Positions 9,061 through 17,941 of a stretch of 64,000 nt of DNA are shown in pieces (the stretch's first letter is position 1; every line of letters begins with the position of its first letter). Source of the DNA: Trichomonas vaginalis G3 (lineage: Eukaryota; Parabasalia; Trichomonadida; Trichomonadidae); assembly GCF_026262505.1 (NCBI RefSeq), contig NC_067203.1, positions 2,790,001 through 2,854,000 of the forward strand. Reading direction: 5' to 3'. A model generated the notes under the pieces. That model made no database searches, was not told where the DNA came from, and saw only the letters and a list, made by a program, of their open reading frames with translations. The position numbers were made by a program, and so were the translations under genes.

Positions 9061-11975
9061 AGATGAAAGCACACTGACAGAAAGACAGAAAAGATTTTGA
9101 ACAGACTTAAGCAAACAGGAGAAAACAAGATATAGATGACTTCTGGAATGAAATCCTTGGTGAAAAAGAAGTTTTTATAAGAAGAGAAGCGGTCAGTTCT
9201 GGAAGTATCTTTGCACATTACCTATAAATCTTGAACGCTACCAAATCTTCAATGAACTGAACAAAAGAACTGCAACACTTATGACAGAAGATAACTGCTT
9301 TCGTTTATGCTTGCATTCAGGCTGGAGTAAATGAAGAAACTATTGACCACATGAGAGAAGTCATTCGTGTTAGAGACTTTCCTCAAAGTAAAGTACAAGA
9401 AATTTCTGACGCAACTGGTATAGCATTTAATGTTACCATTGGTTATTTGTCGACAACTCCATAAGATAACAGAATAATTCACTACATACCAAAAGAATGT
9501 GAAACTGCCGAACTATTGACTTACTTCTTGTTGAAGACCACTACATGCTAAAATGAAAGATTACCAATGACAACATATTTCATTCGCAACTATATAGAAA
9601 TCTTGAAGGAGTGTGGTGGAATGAACATTGAGAAACAGATGAAGATTTATACAAAGAGAGAAGATAAATATGTAGTTCGTTATGATAGAACAACACCGTT
9701 ATGGGATGTTATGAAAACATTGTGGGAGTGCAAATATTTCGAACCTATTTCTTATGGAGAACTTTTCACATATACGACTGACTTATATAAACAGAACCTT
9801 GCACCATTTAAAGATTTGACATATGCTCCAAAGTATTGTGTACAACTGAAGAAGAAAGCCAGTCAAAAGAAGTAAATAAAAATAAGTGCAAGTTCATTCC
9901 TGAGCACGTTTTCTTTGCTGACTTTGAGTGCAGTACCGATGGCTTTCATAAAGCTTTTAACATATGTTACGACAGTGAAGATGGTTCAGTGAGTGAAAGC
10001 ATTTGGGGTCAGAATTGTGCAACAGAATTTTTGGAACGACTTCCTGACAAGAGTTTAGTATATTTCACAAACCTCAGCTATGACATAAACTTCATCTTAA
10101 GACACATGACAGAAGTGAAAGGAACTCCCATCATTAAAGGTTCACGAACAATGCAAATAACTGGCTTATATAAAGGAAGGGCAATTATTATAAAAGACTC
10201 TTACAGTGTTATAAATAAGAAGCTTAAACTATTTCCTGCTATGTTTAACTTACAAAAACAGGACCGAAAGAAGTATTTCCATACAACTACTACAGCAGTG
10301 TTTTGTTAGCAAATGACAACAGAACTGGTGTCATTTCTGAAGCATGTAAGTTTATCCAGGATGCAGATACATTTATGAAAACATAGATTCCATCAAAGGT
10401 TGTAGAATAGATGAAAACCATTTCGACTTAGAAAAATATAGCACGTTTTACTGCAAACAAGATGTAAGAATTTTAAGAGAAGGTTTTGTTAAGTTCCGCA
10501 ATGACATATTAAAGAATTTGATTTAAACGTTTATGACTACGTTAGTATTTGTTCAATTGCTAACAAATTATTTGAGAACAGAGTGTACTTCCCGAATGGA
10601 AATCTTTATGACCTCTCAAATAAACCAAGAGAATTTATTTCGAGATGCATTCAAGGTGGAAGATGTATGTTGTCAGATAACATGAAACAAAAGAGCGAAA
10701 AGAAACTCATTGCTGACTTCGACGCTGTTTCATTATATCCATCAGCTATAGCAAGACTTTATATACTTTGAAGGAATTCCAAAGGTTATGAAGGATGAGA
10801 TGCTAAGCACAGAGTATCTCATGAGACATTTATTCGATGACGACCAAAAGGAACCCATTGGTGAAAAGTTTATGTCTGGCTTCTTTGTTCTCATTAAGAT
10901 AACAGAGATTGGAATATATAGACACTTTCCTTTAATAGTTTGTGACCCTGAACTAAATCCAGAACTTAACGTTCCCAGAAGTTCAAACACTTGCTGTTTA
11001 ATGTATGTTGACCATATAACATTACAAGACCTCATAAAATATCAAGGTGTCAAATGTGAAGTGTTGCAAGGATACTATTACGATGGAAACAGAGATATTA
11101 GAATAAGAGATGAAGTAAAGAAGTTGTTTGAGTTAAGGTTAAAGTATAAGAAAGAAGGAAATCCTTTGCAAGAAAATTAAAGCTCATTCTGAACAGTATT
11201 TATGGCAAAACTATTCTATCTCCTATTGAGTCAAAAATAACCATAGTAGATGACAAAGATGCTATAAGATATGCCATCAGAAACTACAACCATATAGTGA
11301 AGTTCGAAGGTTTGGATGGTTCAGATAAAACTATTTTCAAGCTAACAAAAAGCATTTGCAGACACTTTAACTTCTGTCCACTTGGTGTTAACATTCTGTC
11401 TATGTCGAAGAGAATAATGTGTGAAGTATTCTGTACTGCTGAGGACTTAGGAATGGACATCTTTTATAGCGATACGGACAGTATGCATCTCTACAATGAA
11501 GATATCCCTCGTTTAGCTGAAGAGTTTGAGAAACGTTATGGAAGAGTTCTCATTGGTAAAAACCTTGGTCAATTTCATAGCGACTTTGCAGAAATCACAA
11601 AAGATAAACAAAGTTTAGCATACAAGTCAATATTTTGTGGAAGAAGACTTACATAGACTTACTCACGAATGATTTAAATGAAGTTGCATTTCACTGCAGA
11701 ATGAAAGGCGTGAAGCAAGATGTTATTGCTTTAACCGCTAATGAATGTTTCCTGACTCTGTTCAGTGTTTCTATGATGAAGATAAAGGTTTAATGGTTCC
11801 GCAAGGAAAATTTGACAAAGACTCTGAGTTCAGTGTTATGAAGTTATATAAAGCACTTTATGATGGTCAAGAGATTGGATTTGACTTATGTAAGTCTTCT
11901 AGTCCTTGCTTTGAAGAGAAGTTTAACTTCTCAATAACGACTAAAACAAGCTTTATTCGTAAGTTGAAGTTCTGA
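9061..11975 (+). pseudogene. Protein-primed family B DNA polymerase (broken)
   Basis: Polinton PolB fossil. Visible landmarks in order: a degraded N-terminal region (9.1-9.9 kb), the exonuclease motif ADFEC near 9,920, the polymerase A motif DFDAVSLYPSA near 10,720, the B motif region NSIYGKT near 11,200, and the C motif YSDTDS near 11,470. It replicated the element by protein priming. The gene is broken, by about six to eight changes spread along its length, so it cannot be active. It is the only polymerase seen in the window; Polinton 2 shows none in its visible part. Confidence 0.85.
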
Positions 11976-11984
11976 GGTCATTTA

Positions 11985-12118
11985 TTTTTGTCAGCAATGA
12001 GGTCATGAATGAGGTCATGAATGAGGTCAGCAATGAGGTCATGAATGAGGTCATGAATGAGGTCAGCAATGAGGTCATGAATGAGGTCATTTATTTTTGT
12101 CAGCAATGAGGTCATTCG
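11985..12118. repeat. 12-bp minisatellite
   Basis: About ten tandem copies of a 12-base unit, AATGAGGTCATG alternating with AATGAGGTCAGC, flanked at both sides by TCATTTATTTTTGTCAGC-like sequence. It separates the polymerase gene from the converging minus-strand gene. Another 12-base array is at the right end of the element. Confidence 0.85.
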
Positions 12119-12144
12119 TGATAAAAATAAAGCTAGCGTAGATT

Positions 12145-12996
12145 TTACAATACTGCGATGGTAGAGTTTAAGAGTTGTGCTTCAATGTAGAGACAGTCCT
12201 TATGGTCTGGAGGTAAGAACACTGGGCAGTTATGGTCATGAGTGGAGAACATGTCTGTCCAAAACTCACGATTGAAGCCAGTTAATTTATAGTATTTAGG
12301 GTTAGGAAGTGGTGAAGTTCTTGTATGACCAATGAACTCATTTTCAACTCCCTTACTTAAGTTTGAATATAATATAGCTTGCTTTCTATCCCAAATGCCA
12401 GGTGTTACAATCTTTGAAAATTCATTTTTCCTCGGAAGCATTGCATCATAATTGAAAACATTCTTGAAATCATCACTTGGTTCAGAGATTTGAAATCTTA
12501 TACGTAATGGATTTTCTTTCTCTTTAGCGACTTCATTGAATGGTGAGAATACAACAAACTGACAGTCATGTGTTCCATCTTCATTTTCATTAAATTCATA
12601 ATGAAAGTCTATAAGTTGTGGCTGACTACCTTCTTCTTTCAGTTGTGCAAGAAACTCACGTAAAGGCTGTAAAGTTTGTACTTCAATGTTGAACTTTTTC
12701 TCGAACATCTCATTAAATGAAATCATACATTGTTGCAATGTTGTATCGTCTTTAAAGTATTTGTATATGTGAATGTTTGCGCTTAAAGACTGTTCGTCAT
12801 TTTCTATCTCGACTTGAAGTATAAAGTCAACCTTTCTGAAAGCACGTGTTATACATAGATGTTTGCCAATGTACTTCTCTTCATTTATGTTCACAATCCA
12901 GTCTGTTGGAACTTAAACGTTACTCTGTTCCCCTTTATTTTGACGTCAGGTTTTTCACTACTGAACGCAACAGATAAAGGTATTTGTCTATACATT
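12145..12996 (-). pseudogene. Uncharacterised beta-rich Polinton protein (broken)
   Basis: The main open part is 249 codons (12,145-12,894); coding sequence seems to extend to an ATG at 12,996 that follows an ATTTTTATC promoter-like motif. The C-terminal layout (YYKLTGFNREFW, then an acidic turn, then DCLYIEAQLL) resembles distantly the pair of related proteins at 47,010 and 51,993 (SDFQVWFTT, then IVPLYYDFYLELSFI). If so it belongs to a shared Polinton family of unknown, possibly structural, role. It looks broken about once. Confidence 0.45.
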
Positions 12997-13019
12997 TAGT
13001 TCCGATAAAAATAACCCAT

Positions 13020-13280
13020 TTACTCTTTCTTTGCTTCAGCTTCTTTAGCTTTTGCTTCAGCTTCTTCTCTAGCTTTCTTCTCCAGTAGTCTTGGGTTCTT
13101 TTGTCTTCCAGCAGCTAATGCAGCAAGTTGTTTTTCACTAAGTTTTCTCTTTGGTCTCTCTGGCTTTTGTTCTTGTTTTTGTTCCTTCAGTTCGGATAAA
13201 ATTTGCTCACGAATTTCTTTCTTCAATGCTTCAACATCTATGACCCCTTGGGTCTTGTCCGTAGGGCTTGTTTGAGTCAT
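13020..13280 (-). CDS. Small basic Lys/Arg/Glu-rich protein
   Basis: 86 residues if read from MTQTSP at 13,280; an upstream in-frame Met lies at 13,301. The middle carries RPKRKLSEKQLAALAAGR, a basic patch like those in DNA-binding or nucleoprotein tails of DNA viruses, followed by a long alternating Lys/Ala/Glu helix to the end. It is divergent from the gene at 13,326 with a 45-bp gap. A DNA-condensing role would fit its composition but is only inferred. Confidence 0.5.
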   Translation of the reverse strand: MTQTSPTDKTQGVIDVEALKKEIREQILSELKEQKQEQKPERPKRKLSEKQLAALAAGRQKNPRLLEKKAREEAEAKAKEAEAKKE

Positions 13281-13325
13281 TTGACTGCAGATAAAAAACA
13301 AAATTAAAACTTTAACCGATGTAAA

Positions 13326-13739
13326 ATGAGTTTGTCAAAATCAGAGCGAGAGTCTATTATATTAAATGACGCCAGAGGAATACAACATCCTTTCTATTAC
13401 GTAAGTCAGAGTAAAGATGGTAAAATATACGTAAGAAAAAGAAAGGTTCCATTAGCGAATGCAGAAAGCGACAACATTAAGGTGCATGGCACCGAGGGCG
13501 AAGCCCATATAAAACCTTCTGTTCAAACTGAGCCACCAATAGAACCAGAAGAAAAGAAGCCAGATGTACTTTCAATAACGAACCAAGAGCTTATTGCAAA
13601 GTTCGTGAATTTCATTGAAAAACAAACCGAGTCAAAGAATCCTGACCCGCCAGTGAAAGAAGTTGAGACAAAGAGAATGTACAGTTCATTGAAAATGTCA
13701 AGAAACAACTTCCACCACGAATGCCAAGAAGAAGAGTGA
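13326..13739 (+). CDS. Small Polinton protein with shared N-terminal motif
   Basis: 137 residues. The N-terminal 45 residues (SERESIILNDARG, then YVSQSKDGKIYVRKRK) share a pattern with 50,759-51,325 (EEKNSIIESARSG, then YKVTFHRNGTASISKKK) and with 15,868-16,104 (KFLVEYIKSG, then FYIHTMKDGRVQFRKIKQ). The remainder is Pro/Glu-rich. A double hairpin lies within the coding sequence at 13,481-13,506. It ends shortly before the capsid gene. Function unknown; context suggests a virion or assembly protein. Confidence 0.5.
   Translation: MSLSKSERESIILNDARGIQHPFYYVSQSKDGKIYVRKRKVPLANAESDNIKVHGTEGEAHIKPSVQTEPPIEPEEKKPDVLSITNQELIAKFVNFIEKQTESKNPDPPVKEVETKRMYSSLKMSRNNFHHECQEEE
13481..13506. repeat. Double hairpin copy inside coding sequence
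   Basis: GGTGC-ATG-GCACC (13,481-13,493), two bases, then GGGC-GAA-GCCC (13,496-13,506). Stem sequences differ from the other copies, yet pairing is kept in both stems. It is translated as VHGTEGEAH in the surrounding frame. Confidence 0.6.
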
Positions 13740-13780
13740 GAATAATGAAGTAAATAGATATTTTTATCTGAAGTAAATAC

Positions 13781-15353
13781 ATGCAGAACGAAACAGCTAA
13801 ACGAATTTACTCCAGCAGAGCATATTCATCAGATTCGCTCATATTTCGATATCATAGACAATGCAGTTCAAATTGGTGACACTAATAGAAAATATTCTGA
13901 CGCAAAGATTCCATCACAACCTGGAACTGCTAAAGATAACACATGGGTAACATTCAATCTCTCACCTCCTGGTGAAAATATGTTGGACCTTTACAATACA
14001 TTCATTACGTATAAAATGGAAGGTCAATTTATTGTAGATAAAGAAATTGGTTCAGGTTCCAATAAAACAAACCCACCAGGATTTTGGATTGGTTTCGATG
14101 ACGCTTTCTATGCAGTTGCTGGATATCAAATCCTTGCAAATGGTCGTATCGTATATTCTCAAGACAACGCAAGAGAAGAAGCATATATAACTTCAAACTC
14201 ACAAACTACCGAACAAATAAAGAAAGTAGATGTTTTCTCAAAGACTCGACATGAAGATGTATGGAGTCATTCGGGAACATGCAGAACAGGACAAATTGTT
14301 AGTGGTCCAATTACAGCAGGAAAATCATTTGATTTTAAGCTTCGTTTAAGAATTCCTGCTAGAAGATTCCTTCCATTAGAAGCTATTCGATTTATTCCAG
14401 CTTTTGCAGGAAATTCAGCTTAAAGTAAAGTTCAGTAGCGACGCCTTACAATGCACATCTATATCTGTAAATGATATCATTGCTTTCAATCCAACTCTTA
14501 AAGTTGCATTTGCTTCAGATTCAAATCCACCGACAAATAAATTTGTTCCATGGAATGAACCATTCACTATGATAACGAAGGCAGTAGAAGCTAGTGGAAC
14601 AGTTACTATTACAACTGTAACCCAGCAACTATTTCGAACAAAGATGGATTTTAATGAATGTTTCATTCATCCAAAGTCATTCTCTTTAGACCTAACATTT
14701 ATACAGAACTTGTAGAACATTATACAAACGAGGCTTTATGTTTTCCTGTTAAAGTTATGGATTGGATTCCTATGGACGGTTCATTCTCAAAGAATACAGA
14801 TAGTTCAAGTGCAACATTTACAGCAGCTTATACGCCTATTAATGTTAAAAGTATTTGGGCACTATTTAGAAAGAAAGACAACTATTATGTTAATTTTGAG
14901 AACCCTAAGTTTAAATATCTTCAGCTTTCCATGGGAGCTTATGGAAATATGCCTGCAGAACCTGAAAAATCATATGGACCTGTATTTTATGAAATGGTTG
15001 CGAACGCTTGCAATACAAACAATGATATGATAGGATTTAATGAAGATGTTATGAGGTCATTGGTGGATGATGGTAGTGTGGAACATAAATGGGATAGCTA
15101 TGACAACACACATTTCTTATGTGGTTTTCCAACAGAAGTGGACTTTTGCTTCCAGCAAGGTCAAACATCTACTGCTCCAATAACATACAAATTGTCTGTT
15201 AAAGGACCTATTGAACTAGCAAGTGAAAATGTACCAAAGCCACTTATTGGATTTATGAGGGATTGCTGCTTTGCCATTCAGGTAAGACAGTCAGGCATCC
15301 CCATAATAAGATTAGATGACTATAACTTAGCCACGGACGACAGTGAGGAATAA
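13781..15353 (+). pseudogene. Major capsid protein, double jelly roll (broken)
   Basis: Polinton PY-type capsid gene. It follows the promoter-like motif ATTTTTATCTG. Recognisable segments match the capsid gene of Polinton 2: KLRLRIPARRFLPLEAIRF lines up with KLKLRVPLSSFLIFRFLRY there, and later DLTFIQN-, FENPKFKYLQLSMGAYG- and GCCF-type beta segments follow in the same order. The protein would build the pseudo-hexameric capsid shell. The gene is broken about three times. Its sequence is far more diverged from the Polinton 2 capsid than the KilA-N genes are from their counterparts. Confidence 0.75.
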
Positions 15354-15383
15354 AGGATGAACGTTTATTTTTAAAGCTTATAA

Positions 15384-15819
15384 ATGAGTTCTTCATCAAG
15401 CTCTCGCGAACCTTCACCATCTATGAAACAAACTTTACCAAACGATTATGGGGCACCTATTGAATATTTCTTACGAGCTGCACAATGGCAAAGAGCAGTC
15501 TCACCAAGGTTAGGTGTTCCACCAGCTCCTGTCAAAAATAGCATTTGGTCAAGTCCTTATATAAAATATGGTCTCCCACTAGGTTTGCTAGCTACAGCAG
15601 GAGCAGTTATGAAAAAGAAATAAAGCAAATGTTGTAAATAATACTGAAGTAGCTGAAGTTAAACAAACTCCAACGCCTTCACAAGCAAAACCTTCAATAA
15701 CTCCTGAACCTATGGAAGTACAAACTCCTGTTCAAAAGTCAACTCCTAAACCGACTCCAACATTTAAACCAGAACCTACTCCTCAAATAAATCGTAAAAC
15801 TCCTGCGTTTCCTTACTGA
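15384..15819 (+). pseudogene. Small Ser-rich protein with membrane segment and Pro/Thr tail
   Basis: Starts 28 bases after the capsid stop. It has a Ser-rich N-terminus, then a C-terminal hydrophobic stretch (YGLPLGLLATAGAV, about residues 61-75) followed by Lys. The next 190 bases read as a Pro/Thr/Lys-rich tail. The gene appears broken once. Small capsid-cluster proteins with one hydrophobic segment are common in adeno-like and Polinton-like viruses, so a minor virion protein is plausible, but no family was recognised. Confidence 0.4.
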
Positions 15820-15867
15820 AAAAATAACGTTATTTTTATTTAATATTAAAAATTTTATTTGATTGAA

Positions 15868-16104
15868 ATGACAAATAAAGTCACTGAAGCAATGAAACAA
15901 AAGTTTTTGGTAGAATACATTAAATCAGGAACTATTCCAGAAGGTTTTTACATTCATACTATGAAGGATGGTAGAGTTCAGTTTAGAAAGATAAAGCAAC
16001 CATTAGATAGAGAAGGTATATTAAGGAAGATTAAACTTCATGAGGACAACATTGCTGAACTTAAGAAGAAGTTAGAAGAGTTGGAGAAAGGAAGAGAGTT
16101 ATAA
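15868..16104 (+). CDS. Small coiled-coil Polinton protein
   Basis: 78 residues from ATG 15,868, shortly after a TTTTATTT run. The N-terminal half has the shared pattern KFLVEYIKSG then FYIHTMKDGRVQFRK seen also at 13,326 and 50,759. The C-terminal half is a strong coiled coil (HEDNIAELKKKLEELEKG). Function unknown. Confidence 0.5.
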   Translation: MTNKVTEAMKQKFLVEYIKSGTIPEGFYIHTMKDGRVQFRKIKQPLDREGILRKIKLHEDNIAELKKKLEELEKGREL

Positions 16105-16114
16105 AACAATGAAT

Positions 16115-16185
16115 TCAACAGGGTGAAAAAACAGGTGAAAAAAGAGGTGAGATCTCACCACTTCACCTAAATTTATTTTTGTGCT
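16115..16185. repeat. Palindromic half-site module, GGTGA type
   Basis: Just after a gene end: two direct GGTGAAAAAA-type half-sites, then the palindrome GGTGAGATCTCACC, then an inverted half-site TTCACC and A/T followed by TATTTTTG. It is the only copy in Polinton 1; many more lie in Polinton 2, in three sequence types. Confidence 0.65.
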
Positions 16186-16256
16186 ATGTTTTCATACGTG
16201 TGGGAGTGGTGATATCATTAATTTTTAAGTTTATTTTTTATTTTATTTTTATATAA

Positions 16257-16577
16257 ATGACGAAAACTATTGAGATAACAAACTACAACGGTCATGAGTT
16301 CAAGAACTTGTTCTTCGTTCCTCGTGAAAATACATTCTATCAGATACGAGGGAGAAAAGGTAAAGTTAGTTTGAGCGTTTATGACTACAAGCATAATGGA
16401 AAGTTTATACAAGCATATGATACAAACGGTAAGCGTGTTTCATTAGCTTTGTCAAAACTTACAGGTATAAACTATGACAGTGATTTTGACCTATATGAAG
16501 AAGAAAGTGAGTCAGAAGATTATGAGCTGTTATATGAAGCACAGCAATGGGAGGAGTTGCAATACTTTTGTAAGTGA
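16257..16577 (+). CDS. Protein with domain shared with HNH gene C-terminus
   Basis: 106 residues. Residues about 5-70 (IEITNYNGHEFKNLFFV, FYQIRGRKGKVSLSVY, YDTNGKRVSLALSKL) match in order the C-terminal domain of the HNH protein at 51,370-51,954 (IEITDYGKHAFEFYYY, FYFYTGVNYRKLQVCF, RDTDGKHVQILLNKF). This looks like the DNA-recognition part standing alone. The tail is very acidic. It is the last gene of Polinton 1. Confidence 0.5.
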   Translation: MTKTIEITNYNGHEFKNLFFVPRENTFYQIRGRKGKVSLSVYDYKHNGKFIQAYDTNGKRVSLALSKLTGINYDSDFDLYEEESESEDYELLYEAQQWEELQYFCK

Positions 16578-16636
16578 GAACGTTAGTGTGAACGTTAGTG
16601 TGTACGTTAGTGAGAACGTTAGTGAGAACGTTTATT
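16574..16636. repeat. 12-bp tandem repeat at right end of Polinton 1
   Basis: Five copies of a 12-base unit close to GAACGTTAGTGA, ending in CGTTTATTTTTTC. It begins at the stop of the preceding gene. Period equals that of the array at 11,985-12,118, sequence differs. Confidence 0.75.
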
Positions 16637-16689
16637 TTTTCATGCACGTGCATTGTGTCGTGGGGAGTTGCCATGGGCAATGACCTGCG

Positions 16690-17200
16690 CACAATATATA
16701 ACGTACAGAGAGATGAGATGAGGTGGTTTATGTGATAAATACTTTACGTGGCAGAAATAGTTTAAGGTTATTAGAAATATTACATCTGTGATGTAAAATA
16801 TACGTTAGTGGTTTTGTAAAGTGTCAGATTGACATATCTTCAGTAAGATGGCGCGCAGTGCCACCGTACTGAAAATATGTATACTAACTAATATGTCCTT
16901 CTTTTTTTTTCTTTTTTCTTCTTCTTCTTTTCCTTTCCTTCTTCCTCTCCTTCCTCTTCTTTCCTTCTCCTTCTCTTTTTACAAAAACGTCGAAGATCTT
17001 CGAATTTGATTGTTGGAAAAGCATCTATTTCAGATAAAGGATGCCTTTCTCACAGTCAACATACGAGGGTCCTGGCTGAAACGTTCTCAAAAAGCCTGAG
17101 ATGGTAATTCTCTGATCACTCATAGCTGGGCAGGTAGTCATTGCTGACAATACCTGTCTTTATGCATGCACGCTTTCATGTATATGGGTTTACACTATCA
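16690..17200. other. Host-side junction, polypyrimidine tract, no gene seen
   Basis: After the element comes mixed sequence of higher GC than the host average, and at 16,903-16,978 a nearly pure C/T tract. At 16,992-17,003 CGAAGATCTTCG is a palindrome. No coding frame stands out. A structured RNA cannot be excluded, as the hairpin array follows directly. Confidence 0.4.
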
Positions 17201-17204
17201 ATTC

Positions 17205-17255
17205 GCAAAGTTGTTCCGAATTCTTCCAAAATGGAAGGACCCGAAACAACTTTGC
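17205..17255. repeat. Hairpin 1 of the 17-kb array
   Basis: GCAAAGTTGTT (17,205-17,215) pairs with AACAACTTTGC (17,245-17,255), and an inner hairpin is formed by TCTTCC and GGAAGGA. The stem differs from that of the next hairpins, but the overall plan is the same. Confidence 0.55.
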
Positions 17256-17317
17256 TTGTTAACGATACAGACGCATTACTTTGCATTGATACTGTGCTGA
17301 GTTGTGTAGAAAGTTTG

Positions 17318-17385
17318 ATTAGAGTTGTTTTGTTCTGGTATCTCTCATCTTCTGATGAGAGAAATCAAAGCAACACAACTCTAAT
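17318..17385. ncRNA. Candidate hairpin RNA, 68 nt
   Basis: ATTAGAGTTGT (17,318-17,328) pairs with ACAACTCTAAT (17,375-17,385); the inner stem TCTCTCATC / GATGAGAGA closes a TTCT loop, giving about 30 pairs with few mismatches. Two further hairpins of 64-68 nt with related outer stems follow. Length and shape resemble small-RNA precursors, but an inverted-repeat transposon remnant is an equal alternative. Nothing shows transcription. Confidence 0.35.
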
Positions 17386-17425
17386 GAGTTTGTTTTCACT
17401 CATTTGTATGTAGGTTTTTAGTTCG

Positions 17426-17493
17426 ATTGGAGCTGCTTCATAATGAGATCTCTCATCAATTGATGAGGGAGATCATAACAAAGCAGCTCTAAT
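17426..17493. ncRNA. Candidate hairpin RNA, 68 nt
   Basis: ATTGGAGCTGCTT (17,426-17,438) pairs with AAGCAGCTCTAAT (17,481-17,493), inner stem GATCTCTCATC / GATGAGGGAGATC with an AATT loop. Same length as the previous hairpin and the same stem plan, with changes at matching places on both arms (TTGT/ACAA there, CTGC/GCAG here), so pairing has been kept. Confidence 0.35.
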
Positions 17494-17670
17494 GTATATG
17501 CTCGTATTAACCGGGTTGTAATGCGTTGTAACGTCAGCTTGTAGTTCGTTTGGGGCCACTTCACATTGAGATGAGAAGAAATGATTAAAGGACTCTGAAA
17601 GGCTTTGGCCGTTGATGTTGTAATCGCATTACTTGGAACTAGCTGGATGCTAAGCTGTGTAGAATGTTCG

Positions 17671-17734
17671 ATTAGAGCTGTTTTGATATGATTTTTCATC
17701 CATTTTGGAGGAATCATAGCAAAACAACTCTAAT
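17671..17734. ncRNA. Candidate hairpin RNA, 64 nt
   Basis: ATTAGAGCTGTTTTG (17,671-17,685) pairs with CAAAACAACTCTAAT (17,720-17,734) with one mismatch; the inner part ATATGATT / AATCATAG also pairs. The 60 bases before it resemble those before the hairpin at 17,318, so a unit of about 355 bases was probably duplicated. Confidence 0.35.
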
Positions 17735-17923
17735 GGGTTTACCATCATCTACTTGTATGTAGATGTTTGGGAATTGTCTTGTTAATCGATTTTCGAGATG
17801 ACTTTCAAATGCTATAATCAAATGACAAACAAGTCTAAGATTTCTCGACAATACATCAAATCATGATGTTTGTAAGTGCGATGAGATTAGAGTTTTTGAA
17901 GGAATGACAAGAGAAGTAGGGAA

Positions 17924-17941
17924 GCTCGGCATTCGCCGAGC
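17924..17941. repeat. GC-rich hairpin
   Basis: GCTCGGC-ATTC-GCCGAGC, a perfect 7-bp stem. On the minus strand the loop reads C-GAAT-G. GAAGCT precedes it and AAATT follows, much like the hairpin at 22,191 (GAAGCT before, GAATT after). Confidence 0.6.

Larger units (their letters stand above)
640..16690. mobile_element. Polinton/Maverick 1, degraded fossil
   Basis: About 16 kb holding the Polinton hallmark set: retrovirus-like integrase, protein-primed family B DNA polymerase, double-jelly-roll major capsid gene and a penton-like gene. KilA-N genes, a tail-fibre-like gene and several small proteins accompany them. No packaging ATPase, protease or helicase was recognised. Both ends are approximate because I did not find terminal inverted repeats. 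The element looks broken, with roughly ten breaks spread over polymerase, capsid, penton-like and KilA-N genes, while the fibre-like and integrase frames look whole. It therefore seems inactive and moderately old, older in look than Polinton 2 in this window. Confidence 0.85.

Noticed and set aside
17318-17493. Box C/D snoRNAs suggested by TGATGA in the hairpin loops
   Set aside because: No matching D box with a terminal stem at the proper place; TGATGA is part of the inner stem.
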